From: Bacteroidota bacterium
GTDB lineage: Bacteria; Bacteroidota; Bacteroidia; B-17B0; Aurantibacillaceae
DNA length: 64,000 nt
Assembly (NCBI GenBank): GCA_013816895.1
Contig: JACDDR010000006.1
Span: forward strand, 1 to 64,000
Direction: 5' to 3'
In this document: one piece after another, positions 20,786 to 31,250 of the stretch
Layout of the letters: each line of letters starts with the position of its first letter
How positions within the stretch are numbered: position 1 is the first letter of the stretch
Notes under the pieces: generated by a model
Database searches by the model: none
What the model was told of the DNA's origin: nothing
The model's input: the letters and a program-made list of their open reading frames with translations, nothing else
Position numbers and translations under genes: made by a program

Positions 20786-22111
20786 ATGATCTGGCATATT
20801 ATAAGATATCTTACCACGTTTATAATGCCCGCTTTTTACAAAAAGATCATCGGCAATAATATTGGAAATGTTCAGATAAAGGGCCCGGTTATAATTGCCA
20901 TGAATCATCCTAACGCTTTCACTGATGCCATTCTTTTTACGTTTATTACTTTCCCGGTACGTGTTCGGTACCTTGCCAGAGGCGATGCCTTTAAACCGGG
21001 GTTTATTTCCTGGCTGCTTTTACAGATTGGCATCGTTCCTATTTTTCGCATCCAGGATGGGGGACGCGAAGGATTGAAAAAAAATGACGAAGCGTATAAG
21101 ACGGTCAACAACCTTTTGAAACGTAACGGGAAGATCATTGTATTTGCCGAAGGCTTATGCGTGCAGGAAAGACGGTTACGGCCTTTAAAAAAAGGAGTTG
21201 CCAGGATGGTGTTCGGGGCGTACGATTATCTGAACAACGATACGCTCACAGTAGTGCCCGTTGGCGTTAACTACAGTCAGCCCGATAAATTCCGGAGCAC
21301 CGTTTTTTTTAACATTGGCGAACCCATTGCTGTTAAGGACTATATGGAGGCCTACAAAAATAGTCCCGCAAAGGCCAATAACCTCTTTCTGCACGATCTT
21401 GAGCCTAAAATGAAGGGTTTGATAACCCATATAAATAATAAAGAGTACGACGGAGCTGTTTTGCGAATGGAAACGCTTTGCAAAAGAAACAGGATAACCG
21501 ACCAGGGATTAAATTGCCACAACCTGGAACATGATTACCTGGTTACGAAACAAATCACTGAAAAAATAAATCAGGCCGAAATTACCCATAAAGAAACTCT
21601 GGATGAATTTAATGTAAAATCAGATCTGTATTTGAAAGAGGTGAGGAATCACAAATTGCGCGACTGGTTAGTAGATGTCCGGCAGAGCGGTCCGTTAAAC
21701 ATGGGGAGGGTTTTTACGCGTTTTTTAATAATTATAATTGGCTTGCCGCTTTACTGCGCAGGGCTTATTGGTAATTATCTTCCTTATAAACTCACCGAAA
21801 AGCTGACTAAAAAAATTTTAAAAGGAAACACGGAATTTTATTCCTCCATTTGTATTTGTATCGGAATGGTTCTGGCATGGTGCAATTATATTCTTTGGTT
21901 TATAATTGTGTATGCCCTGTCACCAAACATTTTAATGCCAATATTAATTTGCCTTCTTTTTGGCATTGGCGGATGGTTCTCCTTGTATTTTTACTTTTAC
22001 ATTGTTAAAACCTTAGGCTTGTTAAGAGCTGTTAAAAACCCTGCAATCATTAATGAGTTAAAGATAAAACGAAATTATCTGTTATCTTTAATTAACAAAC
22101 TGGAGGAATAA
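20786..22111 (+). CDS. PlsC-like lysophospholipid acyltransferase with C-terminal membrane segments
   Basis: NHPNAFTDAI (NHxxxxD motif), VFAEGLC, hydrophobic C-terminal region. Confidence 0.85.
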   Translation: MIWHIIRYLTTFIMPAFYKKIIGNNIGNVQIKGPVIIAMNHPNAFTDAILFTFITFPVRVRYLARGDAFKPGFISWLLLQIGIVPIFRIQDGGREGLKKNDEAYKTVNNLLKRNGKIIVFAEGLCVQERRLRPLKKGVARMVFGAYDYLNNDTLTVVPVGVNYSQPDKFRSTVFFNIGEPIAVKDYMEAYKNSPAKANNLFLHDLEPKMKGLITHINNKEYDGAVLRMETLCKRNRITDQGLNCHNLEHDYLVTKQITEKINQAEITHKETLDEFNVKSDLYLKEVRNHKLRDWLVDVRQSGPLNMGRVFTRFLIIIIGLPLYCAGLIGNYLPYKLTEKLTKKILKGNTEFYSSICICIGMVLAWCNYILWFIIVYALSPNILMPILICLLFGIGGWFSLYFYFYIVKTLGLLRAVKNPAIINELKIKRNYLLSLINKLEE

Positions 22112-22173
22112 ACAACGTAACTTTTGGCATGTGGTTTGAGTATAATAACTGTCTAAACGAACTGTAAATAAAC

Positions 22174-23022
22174 ATGAGAAAAATAAAGAATATTGTATTA
22201 AAGAGCGTTGCGGTAATTGGTGTGATAGCAATATGTTCTGCGGGATATATGTCGGAAAGAACAAGCGAGTTAACCGAAAATATAGAAAGCGGCCAGCAGT
22301 TTACCCAACCGCTGCCTTCCAAAAATAATGTTGCATTTAAGGAAGGTGAAATACTTACTTACCGCCTGCACTACGGAGCGTTAAACGCAGGCGCAGCCGT
22401 TTTAGAAGTAAAACCAGATCTGATTGACGTAAGCGGAAGAAAAGTTTATCATATTGTTGGAAGCGGTTATACGACAGGTAGTGCCGACTGGTTTTTTAAG
22501 GTACGCGACCGTTATGAAACCTATTTGGACAAGGACGCGCTTTTACCGTGGCTTTTTGTAAGGCGGGTGGATGAAGGCGGTTATAAATTCAGCCAGGATT
22601 ATTCGTTCAACCATTACACTAAAAAGGTGGATATAGGCAACGGAGAAAAATTTGATGTGCCCTTAGGCGTTCAGGATATGGTAAGCGCGTTTTATTCTGC
22701 CAGGAACCTTGATTTAAGTAATGCCAAAGAAGGAGATATTTTCACTCTTAATTGTTTTCTTGATAAAGAGATATGGCCTTTAAAAATAAAATTTATAGGC
22801 AAAGAAGAGATTAAGACAGATCTTGGTAAATTCCGCACCCTTTTGTTCAGGCCAATTGTTCAAAAAGGACGTGTGTTTAAGAAAGAAGAGGATTTAAATG
22901 TGTGGATCAGTGACGATAAAAATCATATTGTTTTAAGGGCCCAGGCCAGTATCCTGATCGGGAGCATTAAAATGGATATTACCAGCGCACAAAATCTTGC
23001 CAACGAAACAAGCAAGCTTTAG
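22174..23022 (+). CDS. DUF3108 domain protein
   Basis: FKEGEILTYRLHYGALNAGAAVLEVKPDLIDVSGRKVYHIVGSGYTTGSADWFFKVRDRYETYLD. Confidence 0.8.
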   Translation: MRKIKNIVLKSVAVIGVIAICSAGYMSERTSELTENIESGQQFTQPLPSKNNVAFKEGEILTYRLHYGALNAGAAVLEVKPDLIDVSGRKVYHIVGSGYTTGSADWFFKVRDRYETYLDKDALLPWLFVRRVDEGGYKFSQDYSFNHYTKKVDIGNGEKFDVPLGVQDMVSAFYSARNLDLSNAKEGDIFTLNCFLDKEIWPLKIKFIGKEEIKTDLGKFRTLLFRPIVQKGRVFKKEEDLNVWISDDKNHIVLRAQASILIGSIKMDITSAQNLANETSKL

Positions 23023-23023
23023 G

Positions 23024-26000
23024 TTAGAAAGTTAAACCGATAACCAGGATGTCGTCGGTTTGCGGAAGACCTGCTTTCCAGCTGTTCAGGAGGCCCAGAA
23101 TAAACGCTTGCTGTTCATCAAAAGGCATTAATGAAGCTTTCACCAAAATTTGCTTAAAGCGTTTTGAAGAGAGCTTCTTTTGTTTTGGCCCTCCAAACTG
23201 ATCCTTTACGCCATCGCTGAACAAATAAAAATTCCGGCCAACCTGATAAGGGATAACCTGGGTTGAAAATTCAGTGCTTTCATCTTCACCTATCGAATTG
23301 CGCTGCGCCTTTAATTCAACGAGTTCGTTGTTTTTTATATAGCAGCAATCGTTTTTAGCAGCCGAAAAATAAGCTGTTTTTTCTATGAGATTAATCGTAA
23401 TCAGCGAAGCGTCCATGCCGTCGCGGATGTTGGTTTCCTTTAAACTCAGCTGGTTGTAAAATAAATAATTCAAACGCGTTAAAATCTCACCCGGTAGAAA
23501 CGTGTTTTCTTCATAGACAATTTTATTCAATAAAGAAGTGCCAACAATGCTGAGCATGGCACCAGGCACACCATGTCCGGTACAGTCGCCGGCAAAAACA
23601 ATGAGCATGTCCTTGTACCTTCCGATCCAATAAAAATCACCGCTCACTTTATCCTTAGGTTTATAAAGAATAAAACTGGCGCGCATGTGTTCTGGCAAGA
23701 TATCCTCGCCCACAAAAATTGCTTTTTGAATACGTTCAGCATACGTGATACTGTCGATTAACTCCGCTCTCTTTTCCTGTATTTCGGCAGTACGTTGCGA
23801 AATAATTTCTTCAAGCCTTTTTTGTTTGCGCTTATTTGAACGAAAACGTAACATAACAAAAACGATCCCGAACAAAATAGCCAGTGATATTGCTAAATAA
23901 TAAAACCAACGAGCCTTGTAAAAAGGAGGAACAATTTTTATCGTAATTTTAAAGGGTTCGGCGCACCAGGTATTGTCGGCATTGGCGCCCATAAGTTCAA
24001 ACACATATGTGCCGGGCGAAAGATCATTAAAATATACCGCATGCCTGTTGCCCACGTTGCGCCATTCATTGTCCATGGGCAGCATTTTAAATTTATATGA
24101 ATTTTTTTCAGGCATGTTGAAATCAAACAAGGTAAAATTCACCTGGAATGAATTCTGGTTTTCTTTTAAAATTATTTCGGCACCGTTTGCGATATTTGTT
24201 TGCAGTAAAGAATTACCTGAGCCCGACAGGCTTGTGACTTCCACTTTTGGAATATTAAAATGAGAAACCTGGAAATCGGGGTTAAAAATTACAAGACCGT
24301 TTTGTGTTGCAATGTAAAAATATCCTTCAAGGACATTTACCTGCAATACTGTTTCTGAAGGAAGTCCGTCGTCAGCGGTTATTTCCGAGTATTCATTTGT
24401 TTGCGGGTTCCAGCGTATCAATCCGTGACCGGTAGCCATCCATACAAAATTGCGGTAATACACAAGCCCGTTTATCTCCGGGAATAGCTGATCACTTTGC
24501 CTGTAAACGACTTTATGCTTGCGTGTTTTGGGATTAAATTTAATGAGTCCGGAATATTGCGAAGCGATGAGAACCGTTGTGTCGTTTAACACCAGCGCAT
24601 GGGTTAGCGCACCTGCACCTGGCACTTTTATATTTTCTGTTTTTTTTGTGGAAGTATTAAAAACAAGCAGCCCCGAAGAATGTGTAAAATATAAGAGCCC
24701 CTTATAATTAAAAGACGAATTAAAAATGCTGGTAATTTCCTCAGGTTCTTTAATAAATTCAAACTTCTGGGTAAGTTTATCGAAAGAAAAAATTTCACCG
24801 ATCCCGCCGATCCAAAGAAAGTTAGAGTTCACTGGGTCTTCAATAATATTCACACAATAGTGTTCCTGCAGCTTAAAAAAACTTTTCACCCAGGGCGTTG
24901 CTCCTGTAAAATTTATTTTATGGAAGTGGTTTTGTCCGGCAACGTACACATCGCCATTTTCATCTTCAAAAAACTGGTTAACAAACCGCTCTTCGTTTTT
25001 AGTAAACGCGTTAGGGCCGAAATTCACAGCCGTTTTATTCAACCTGTCGTAAATGGAAATACCTTCTCCATCCACGCCAACAAACGTAAGATTGTTATGG
25101 GCCTGGCTGGGTAACACTGCCGCAATGCGATTAGCGAGAAAGGATGTATTTGGATTGAGGTAATTGCGTTTAATGATTTCCATGTTAGGTCTGCTGCTGG
25201 TGAGCTTCTGCAAACCAAGATCGGAACCGATCCATAAAATATCGTTTTCATCCTTATAAAGCGCCCAGCATTTGTTGCTCATTAATGATTTCTCATTTTC
25301 AGGGTCGTTTTTATAAATCCTGTACTCTTTTTTATCGATATCGAATGCAGTTAAACCAAAGCTCCAGTAACATTGCCAGATAGTGTTATCCTTGGTATGC
25401 GTGTATGAAATATTAGAATAGAAATTTTGCGGAGCCTTGTAAAAAGTTTGAACAAGTGTGGATGGGTTGATGTTCACAAGGCCGTCATCTGCCGCCACCC
25501 AAATGTTGCCGAGGTAGTCTTCCGAAATGCCCACATGACCGCTTGCGCCGCCGGAATAAGCCGTTATTTCTTCAATTTTTTGTTTGCCAATGTTGCATTT
25601 AAACACTCTGTTTAAAAGATTCCCGTTTTCCTTTTTCTTGGCCCCTGCCCAGAGATTCCCGACCCTGTCAAAGCAAAGGCATTGAATGGTCCAGCCACCT
25701 AAGAAGGATTCTTTGCCATTATTAACCGGCTCAAGCGTGTTTTTTGCAGGATCAAACATCATTAATCCGTCAGCGGTGCCCACAATTATTCCGCCCGTTT
25801 CATCGAGCACCATGCTGTAAATGTTTTGTTTCTTTTTGAACTCGGGGTTTTTGACATTTAGCTTTACCCGGATGAATTTGTTGGCGCGGTAGTCATAAAT
25901 GTTTAAACCATTGCGTGTGCCAATTAAGATGCGTTGATCATCGAGTTGCTGAATACATGAAATCACCGGGTTACTCAGGCTGCTGCTGTCTCCCTCAATA

Positions 26001-26218
26001 CTTCTGTAGGTAATAAATTCGTAGCCGTTATAGCGGTTAAGGCCTGCCAGGGTGCCAACCCATAAATAGCCTTTGCGGTCTTCAAACAAAGAGGTGATAA
26101 ACGAATTGTTCAGCTCCTTGGTATTGATGTGATCAATAACCGGAGATTGATAAGTTTGGGCAAAACACCTGATGAACGTAATGCTTAGAAAAAGAAAGAG
26201 TACCAGTTTATGGCGCAT
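23024..26218 (-). CDS. Two-component-regulator propeller (reg_prop) / Y_Y_Y / TM / SpoIIE phosphatase sensor protein
   Basis: Signal peptide, propeller repeats (FEDRKGYLWVGTLAGLNRYNGYEFITY; LWIGSDLGLQKL), Y_Y_Y-like YKFKMLPMDNEWRNVGNRHAVYFNDLSPGTYVFELMGANADN, one TM, then SDSITYAERIQKAI...VSGDFYWIGRYKDMLIVFAGDCTGHGVPGAMLSIVG. Confidence 0.9.
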   Translation of the reverse strand: MRHKLVLFLFLSITFIRCFAQTYQSPVIDHINTKELNNSFITSLFEDRKGYLWVGTLAGLNRYNGYEFITYRSIEGDSSSLSNPVISCIQQLDDQRILIGTRNGLNIYDYRANKFIRVKLNVKNPEFKKKQNIYSMVLDETGGIIVGTADGLMMFDPAKNTLEPVNNGKESFLGGWTIQCLCFDRVGNLWAGAKKKENGNLLNRVFKCNIGKQKIEEITAYSGGASGHVGISEDYLGNIWVAADDGLVNINPSTLVQTFYKAPQNFYSNISYTHTKDNTIWQCYWSFGLTAFDIDKKEYRIYKNDPENEKSLMSNKCWALYKDENDILWIGSDLGLQKLTSSRPNMEIIKRNYLNPNTSFLANRIAAVLPSQAHNNLTFVGVDGEGISIYDRLNKTAVNFGPNAFTKNEERFVNQFFEDENGDVYVAGQNHFHKINFTGATPWVKSFFKLQEHYCVNIIEDPVNSNFLWIGGIGEIFSFDKLTQKFEFIKEPEEITSIFNSSFNYKGLLYFTHSSGLLVFNTSTKKTENIKVPGAGALTHALVLNDTTVLIASQYSGLIKFNPKTRKHKVVYRQSDQLFPEINGLVYYRNFVWMATGHGLIRWNPQTNEYSEITADDGLPSETVLQVNVLEGYFYIATQNGLVIFNPDFQVSHFNIPKVEVTSLSGSGNSLLQTNIANGAEIILKENQNSFQVNFTLFDFNMPEKNSYKFKMLPMDNEWRNVGNRHAVYFNDLSPGTYVFELMGANADNTWCAEPFKITIKIVPPFYKARWFYYLAISLAILFGIVFVMLRFRSNKRKQKRLEEIISQRTAEIQEKRAELIDSITYAERIQKAIFVGEDILPEHMRASFILYKPKDKVSGDFYWIGRYKDMLIVFAGDCTGHGVPGAMLSIVGTSLLNKIVYEENTFLPGEILTRLNYLFYNQLSLKETNIRDGMDASLITINLIEKTAYFSAAKNDCCYIKNNELVELKAQRNSIGEDESTEFSTQVIPYQVGRNFYLFSDGVKDQFGGPKQKKLSSKRFKQILVKASLMPFDEQQAFILGLLNSWKAGLPQTDDILVIGLTF

Positions 26219-26274
26219 ACGTTAAAATTCCATGGGAATAGGACTCAAAGATAAATGAATTATGCTAACGCCCG

Positions 26275-27549
26275 TTATATGAGCGAACTTAAAATAGTAC
26301 TAAATCGATGTATATCCTCAAAAGAATTGTAAAGCGGCACCGGCGCGCACCTAATCACGTTTGGTTCCCGCCAATCGGGAATAACACCATTTTCAATCAA
26401 CTTGCTGAATAAGGGTTTGCCAAAGCCATGCGCCACGATGGAGATCTGGCAGCCCCGGTTTAGAACAGGCGTAATAATGCGGAGGCAATTATTTTTCTCT
26501 TTGTTTATTTCACCGATCACAAATTCAAGATAGGCCGCAAGGTTTTTGCTTTTTTCTACCAGCGCATCCATGCCAACTTCATCAAAAATATCCAGGCTCG
26601 CCCTGCAGGCTGCCATGCTGAATACAGGCGCGTTGCTGATCTGCCAGCGTTCGGCGGTTTGCATGGGTACAAATGTTTTGCCCATTAAAAAACGCGTTTG
26701 CTTGTCATGTCCCCACCATCCCGCAAATAAGGGCAGATCCACATTGCTTAAATGCTTCTCATGTACAAAAGCTCCGGCCACGCTTCCCGGACCGCTATTC
26801 AAATATTTGTAACTGCACCAGGCTGCAAAATCAACGTTCCAGTCGTGCAGTTCCAGTTTTAAATTGCCTGCTGCGTGTGCCAGGTCGAACCCCACAATGG
26901 CTCCGGCTTTATGGCCGGCAAGGGTTATGGCTTTCATGTCAAACACCTGACCACTGAAAAAATTAACGCCGCCAATCATCACCAGCGCAAGAGAATCTTT
27001 GTTTTTTTCTATCGCCGAAAAAATATCTTCTTCATTTATGGTGTATTCTCCTTCGCGCGGATGAACCTCAATCATCGCATCATCCGGATTAAAACCATGA
27101 AACTTAATCTGCGACTGAAGTGCATACTGATCGCTCGGAAAAGCCTTCGCCTCGCATAAAATTTTGTAGCGTTGTTTTGTTGGCCGGTAAAATGAAACCA
27201 TCAGCAAGTGTAAATTTACCGTTAACTGATTCATCATTACCGTTTCCTTTGGAAGAGCTCCAACCACTTTCGCCATTTTTTCGGTAAGAAATTCGTGATA
27301 AGCCATCCAAGGATTTTTTGCCAGAAAGTGCCCCTCAACGCCAAATCTCGCCCAATCGTTTAACTCCTGCTGAATATAGGATGCTGTGGTTTTAGGTTGT
27401 AGCCCCAAAGAATTACCCGTAAAGTAAACAACATCCTGACCGTTATGCTGCGGAAAGAAAAATTTATCACGGTATGATTTTAATTTATCTTTCGCGTCGA
27501 GCGACCGGGAATATTCAAGTGTATTTTCAGGTTCTGTCAGCGTTGTCAT
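26275..27549 (-). CDS. kynU: Kynureninase
   Basis: FPQHNGQDVVYFTGNSLGLQPK, GFDLAHAAGNLKLELHDWNVDFAAWCSYKYLNSGPG, AGWWGHDKQTRFLM. Confidence 0.94.
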   Translation of the reverse strand: MTTLTEPENTLEYSRSLDAKDKLKSYRDKFFFPQHNGQDVVYFTGNSLGLQPKTTASYIQQELNDWARFGVEGHFLAKNPWMAYHEFLTEKMAKVVGALPKETVMMNQLTVNLHLLMVSFYRPTKQRYKILCEAKAFPSDQYALQSQIKFHGFNPDDAMIEVHPREGEYTINEEDIFSAIEKNKDSLALVMIGGVNFFSGQVFDMKAITLAGHKAGAIVGFDLAHAAGNLKLELHDWNVDFAAWCSYKYLNSGPGSVAGAFVHEKHLSNVDLPLFAGWWGHDKQTRFLMGKTFVPMQTAERWQISNAPVFSMAACRASLDIFDEVGMDALVEKSKNLAAYLEFVIGEINKEKNNCLRIITPVLNRGCQISIVAHGFGKPLFSKLIENGVIPDWREPNVIRCAPVPLYNSFEDIHRFSTILSSLI

Positions 27550-27617
27550 GTTGCTTTTTTTAACTTTTGTAAATGTAGGTATAAAGGCATTTGTTTACAA
27601 AAAGCCACTATTTTCGC

Positions 27618-27625
27618 TATATTTG
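27618..27625 (+). promoter_or_regulatory. Bacteroidota -7 promoter element TATATTTG
   Basis: TATATTTG with an upstream TTG (27591-27593), 24 nt spacing; 18 nt before ATG 27644. Confidence 0.6.
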
Positions 27626-27643
27626 ATCATACAACAACATAAA

Positions 27644-30292
27644 ATGAGAATATTAGTATTGCTGGCTGTTTTAATTTCGGGGAATTTACTTTCGCAGCCT
27701 TTTTTAAAAAACACTTCTAACCGCGCTCTTACTTTTAAAGAAATACAAATACAATTTAATCAGTTTAAGAAAACGAATGATCTTTCTAAAACCAAACACT
27801 GGAAGCATTTTAAACGCTATGAGGCCGATATGCAGCTGCACACCAATGGTCGCGGCGAACCGGCCGGTTTCAGCGATTACATCAACGAAGCGATAAAGGT
27901 TTCTGAAGAAAAAATGCAGAATGCTTCTGTCTCAGCGCCCTGGTTTCCCGTAGGGCCCACAGCGGTTCCCAACAATCTTACAGGATACATGGAAAACGGA
28001 ATAGGAAGAATAAACTGTATTGCGTTTCATCCTACTAATGCTTCTACTTTTTTTGTTGGAGTTGCACAAGGTGGAGTATGGAAAACAACGAATGGCGGAG
28101 CGTCTTATACCTGTTTAACCGACAATCTTCCTATCACCCGTATCAGCGATATCAGTATTGATCCGGTGAATCCAAACACAATGTATATTTCGGTATGCGA
28201 TTTTGAATACATTGGTGTTGGCCTTTATCTTAACGGAAGAAAGCGCAACACGCATTACGGATTAGGCGTTTACAAAACAACCGATGGCGGTTTAACCTGG
28301 AATCCAACAGGACTTACGTTTCAGCTAACCGATGGCGATGCCTCTTTGATGCGAAAAATCGTGATCGATCCTTCCAATACAAATCAGTTATTAGCTTGCG
28401 GTGTAAGCGGCATGTATCGCTCAACCAACGGAGGCACAAGCTGGGTTAAACAAATGGATTCTTTATTCTGGGATATGACCCAGGATCCGGTAAATCCTAA
28501 CATTATTTACGCGGCAACCGGGTGGGTAATGAATTCAAACATGGGATACGCGGGCATTTACAAATCCACCAACTTTGGTACGAGCTGGACAATGCTAAAC
28601 ACCGGCATTCCTATGCAGGGAACGGTACAGCGTGTTAAACTTGCTATTGCGCCAAGCGACAACAACTATATTTATGCATTAACCTGTAATACTTCCGGAG
28701 GCTATTATGCGCTTTACAAAAGTATAAATGCGGGAAGCACCTGGACCACCTCCCCAAACGCACTTAATATTCTTGAAGCGGGGCAGGGTACCGGTACCGG
28801 CGGGCAAGGGGCCTATGATCTTTCGCTTTGTGTAAACGGCACGAATAAAAATATAATATATACGGGTGGTGTAAATATGTGGATGTCTTCCGATGCCGGA
28901 GACAATTTTAATCCTGTTAGTCATTGGACCACGCAATACGGAAATACGATACACGGCGACATTCACATGATTGCAAGACAACCCGGAACAACAAATTATT
29001 TTGTAACCAGCGACGGAGGAGTGTATAAATCAAATAATATTCAACCCGGCGATTTTATTATGAACTGGCCAACCGTGTGGACTAAACTAAGTAATGGCAT
29101 GCAGGTAACCTCTTTTTACCGTTTATCTTCCTCAAAGAATAGTGCGGGAAGGTTAGTGGCAGGGGCGCAGGACAATGCTACGTTTTATTATGACGGTATT
29201 TCCTGGAGCACTATTTTTGGAGGCGATGGAATGGATAATTACCTTGACCCTTTAAATAATCAGAATATATTAGGATCGAGTCAGTACGGAAATTTTTATT
29301 ACAGCAATAATAATGGAAGTTCGGGAAACTATGTGAGCTCAAATCCTAACAATGAAAGTGCAGAATGGGTAACACCGGTGGCTGCGGATTACAATAACCC
29401 GGGGGTAGTGTACCTGGGCAATGAAAATGTGGTGAAATCTACCGATGGCGGCCAGAACTGGGTTGCGCTGGGAGCCATTTACAGCAATACAACGAGCTTA
29501 ACTAATACCGAGATCAGCGCGCTTGCCGTTTCTAAAACCAACAGCAATGTTATTTATGCGGCCAGAAGGGTGAGATATGAATACGGCCTGAACGGGATTG
29601 TTTTTAAATCTACAAACGGAGGAGTTTCTTTTACAAACATTACTAATAATCTGCCGGATACACTTTATTACACCGGCATAGAAGCCAGTGAAACAAATGC
29701 TAACGACGCTGTTGTGTGTATGGCGGGGTTTGCCGCCGGCTGCAAGGTTTTCAGAACCACTAATGGCGGAAGCGCGTGGGCAAACATTTCGTATAATCTG
29801 CCTAATATTCCGGTTAATTGTGTGAAGTATGTGCCGGGAAGCGGACAAATAATGGTGGCTACAGATCTTGGGATTTATATTTTAAACAGTGGTGCATCAA
29901 CGTGGATGGCTTATAGCACGGGTTTACCTAACGTAATCACAAGTGATATTGAGTTTAACGCTTCACTCAACAAAGTTTATATTTCTACTTTCGGGCGCGG
30001 TATTTGGGAAACAAATTTGAACTTGGTGACAGGTTTGCAAAACAATACAAAGGAACAGATCATTGGATTTAATGTTTTTCCAACTGTCAACTCTGGAAAA
30101 TTTACAATAGAAGTAAATTTGGAACTAAAAATTGAAAGCGTAAAAGTGATTAATGTTATGGGGCAGGTGATCTATGATAACAGCTTACCACAAGGGGGCC
30201 AGGAATTAAATTTGAAACTGGCGCCAGGCAACTACTATGTTAAGCTTGAGGGCAAAAATTCTCTGGGGGTTAAAAAAATAATCGTGGAATAA
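27644..30292 (+). CDS. Secreted VPS10/sortilin-like beta-propeller protein with T9SS sorting domain
   Basis: Signal peptide MRILVLLAVLISGNLLSQ; repeated GVYKTTDGGLTWN / GMYRSTNGGTSW motifs; C-terminal FNVFPTVNSGKFTIEVNLELKIESVKVINVMGQVI...GVKKIIVE. Confidence 0.9.
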   Translation: MRILVLLAVLISGNLLSQPFLKNTSNRALTFKEIQIQFNQFKKTNDLSKTKHWKHFKRYEADMQLHTNGRGEPAGFSDYINEAIKVSEEKMQNASVSAPWFPVGPTAVPNNLTGYMENGIGRINCIAFHPTNASTFFVGVAQGGVWKTTNGGASYTCLTDNLPITRISDISIDPVNPNTMYISVCDFEYIGVGLYLNGRKRNTHYGLGVYKTTDGGLTWNPTGLTFQLTDGDASLMRKIVIDPSNTNQLLACGVSGMYRSTNGGTSWVKQMDSLFWDMTQDPVNPNIIYAATGWVMNSNMGYAGIYKSTNFGTSWTMLNTGIPMQGTVQRVKLAIAPSDNNYIYALTCNTSGGYYALYKSINAGSTWTTSPNALNILEAGQGTGTGGQGAYDLSLCVNGTNKNIIYTGGVNMWMSSDAGDNFNPVSHWTTQYGNTIHGDIHMIARQPGTTNYFVTSDGGVYKSNNIQPGDFIMNWPTVWTKLSNGMQVTSFYRLSSSKNSAGRLVAGAQDNATFYYDGISWSTIFGGDGMDNYLDPLNNQNILGSSQYGNFYYSNNNGSSGNYVSSNPNNESAEWVTPVAADYNNPGVVYLGNENVVKSTDGGQNWVALGAIYSNTTSLTNTEISALAVSKTNSNVIYAARRVRYEYGLNGIVFKSTNGGVSFTNITNNLPDTLYYTGIEASETNANDAVVCMAGFAAGCKVFRTTNGGSAWANISYNLPNIPVNCVKYVPGSGQIMVATDLGIYILNSGASTWMAYSTGLPNVITSDIEFNASLNKVYISTFGRGIWETNLNLVTGLQNNTKEQIIGFNVFPTVNSGKFTIEVNLELKIESVKVINVMGQVIYDNSLPQGGQELNLKLAPGNYYVKLEGKNSLGVKKIIVE

Positions 30293-30293
30293 A

Positions 30294-30653
30294 TCAGTTG
30301 CCGTACAGCTTTTCCCATTTACTTTTGAATGTAAAGGCAAGCACCGTTGCACGTTGTTTCGCCAGTTCGGCTTTTTCCCCTTTAAACAATGCGTCTACTG
30401 TTTTAATCCAGACCTCCAGCCAGATATCAAACATGGCCGGCTTAATGGGGAGGTTAACATGTTTATCAAACACGTTAGTTTTATAACCCTCTTCATCCAG
30501 TAATACAAAGCTCCAGAAAGCAACAATGTGTGGTACGTGTTTTTCAAAATCGAGCCCCTCAAAAGGCGGTTTCATTTCATTTATTTGTAAAAGACTTTCA
30601 TAAAATTTTTCGATCAATAATTCAATATCGGCTTTGCCTGAGATGTCATGCAT
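30294..30653 (-). CDS. Group III truncated hemoglobin
   Basis: IELLIEKFYESLLQ...HVPHIVAFWSFVLLDEEGYKTNVFDKHVNLPIKPAMFDIWLEVWIKTVDALFKGEKAELAKQRA. Confidence 0.87.
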   Translation of the reverse strand: MHDISGKADIELLIEKFYESLLQINEMKPPFEGLDFEKHVPHIVAFWSFVLLDEEGYKTNVFDKHVNLPIKPAMFDIWLEVWIKTVDALFKGEKAELAKQRATVLAFTFKSKWEKLYGN

Positions 30654-30692
30654 AATACAAAAATAGCGGATTGCCGGAAATAAAAACGAGAA

Positions 30693-31088
30693 TCAATTAT
30701 AATTAAGTTCTACAATCGCATCATGATCCTTTGTGGTAGTGATCAGTTCTCCAATTACAGAAGATGCCACAAGAGACTTTCGTTTGACTTTAATGTGACC
30801 ATCAAGCTTTACATTGCCCCACTGATCTTTTATAATTATGGGATAATTACCCGGCGCCATTTTAAGATACAAAGCACGGGGCATTAAGGTGTCATTTTCA
30901 AAGTTGAGCTTGGTGGTAAAATAAGGAAGATCTCCCTTTTCTTTTTCATTAATATATAATTTGAGATGAGTGTATTCGTCTTTTTTATTGGTATAAAAAT
31001 AAACGTTGTAGCTGTTTTTTTCCTTGTTACAAGCTAACAAGAAGGAAAGGGTAAACAAAACACATAAACACCTCAGAGCCGTTTTCAT
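30693..31088 (-). CDS. Putative lipoprotein of unknown function
   Basis: MKTALRCLCVLFTLSFLLACNK lipobox. Confidence 0.6.
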   Translation of the reverse strand: MKTALRCLCVLFTLSFLLACNKEKNSYNVYFYTNKKDEYTHLKLYINEKEKGDLPYFTTKLNFENDTLMPRALYLKMAPGNYPIIIKDQWGNVKLDGHIKVKRKSLVASSVIGELITTTKDHDAIVELNYN

Positions 31089-31250
31089 TTTTCAAGGAAT
31101 CTTACAGTAAAGTTACAATGTAAAACATCTCATTAGACGGATTTTAGGCAAGCAGGAGAAATTGTGATTTGAGTCACCCATTCTGTAAGCCAAAGCCAGG
31201 GCTCATTTGGCTTGTTTTGAAAAAATAAAATTTAAGAGATTATCAGGATG

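Noticed and set aside
26275-27549. Kynurenine-pathway operon
   Set aside because: Only kynU is present; no kmo, haao or tryptophan dioxygenase neighbours in this window.
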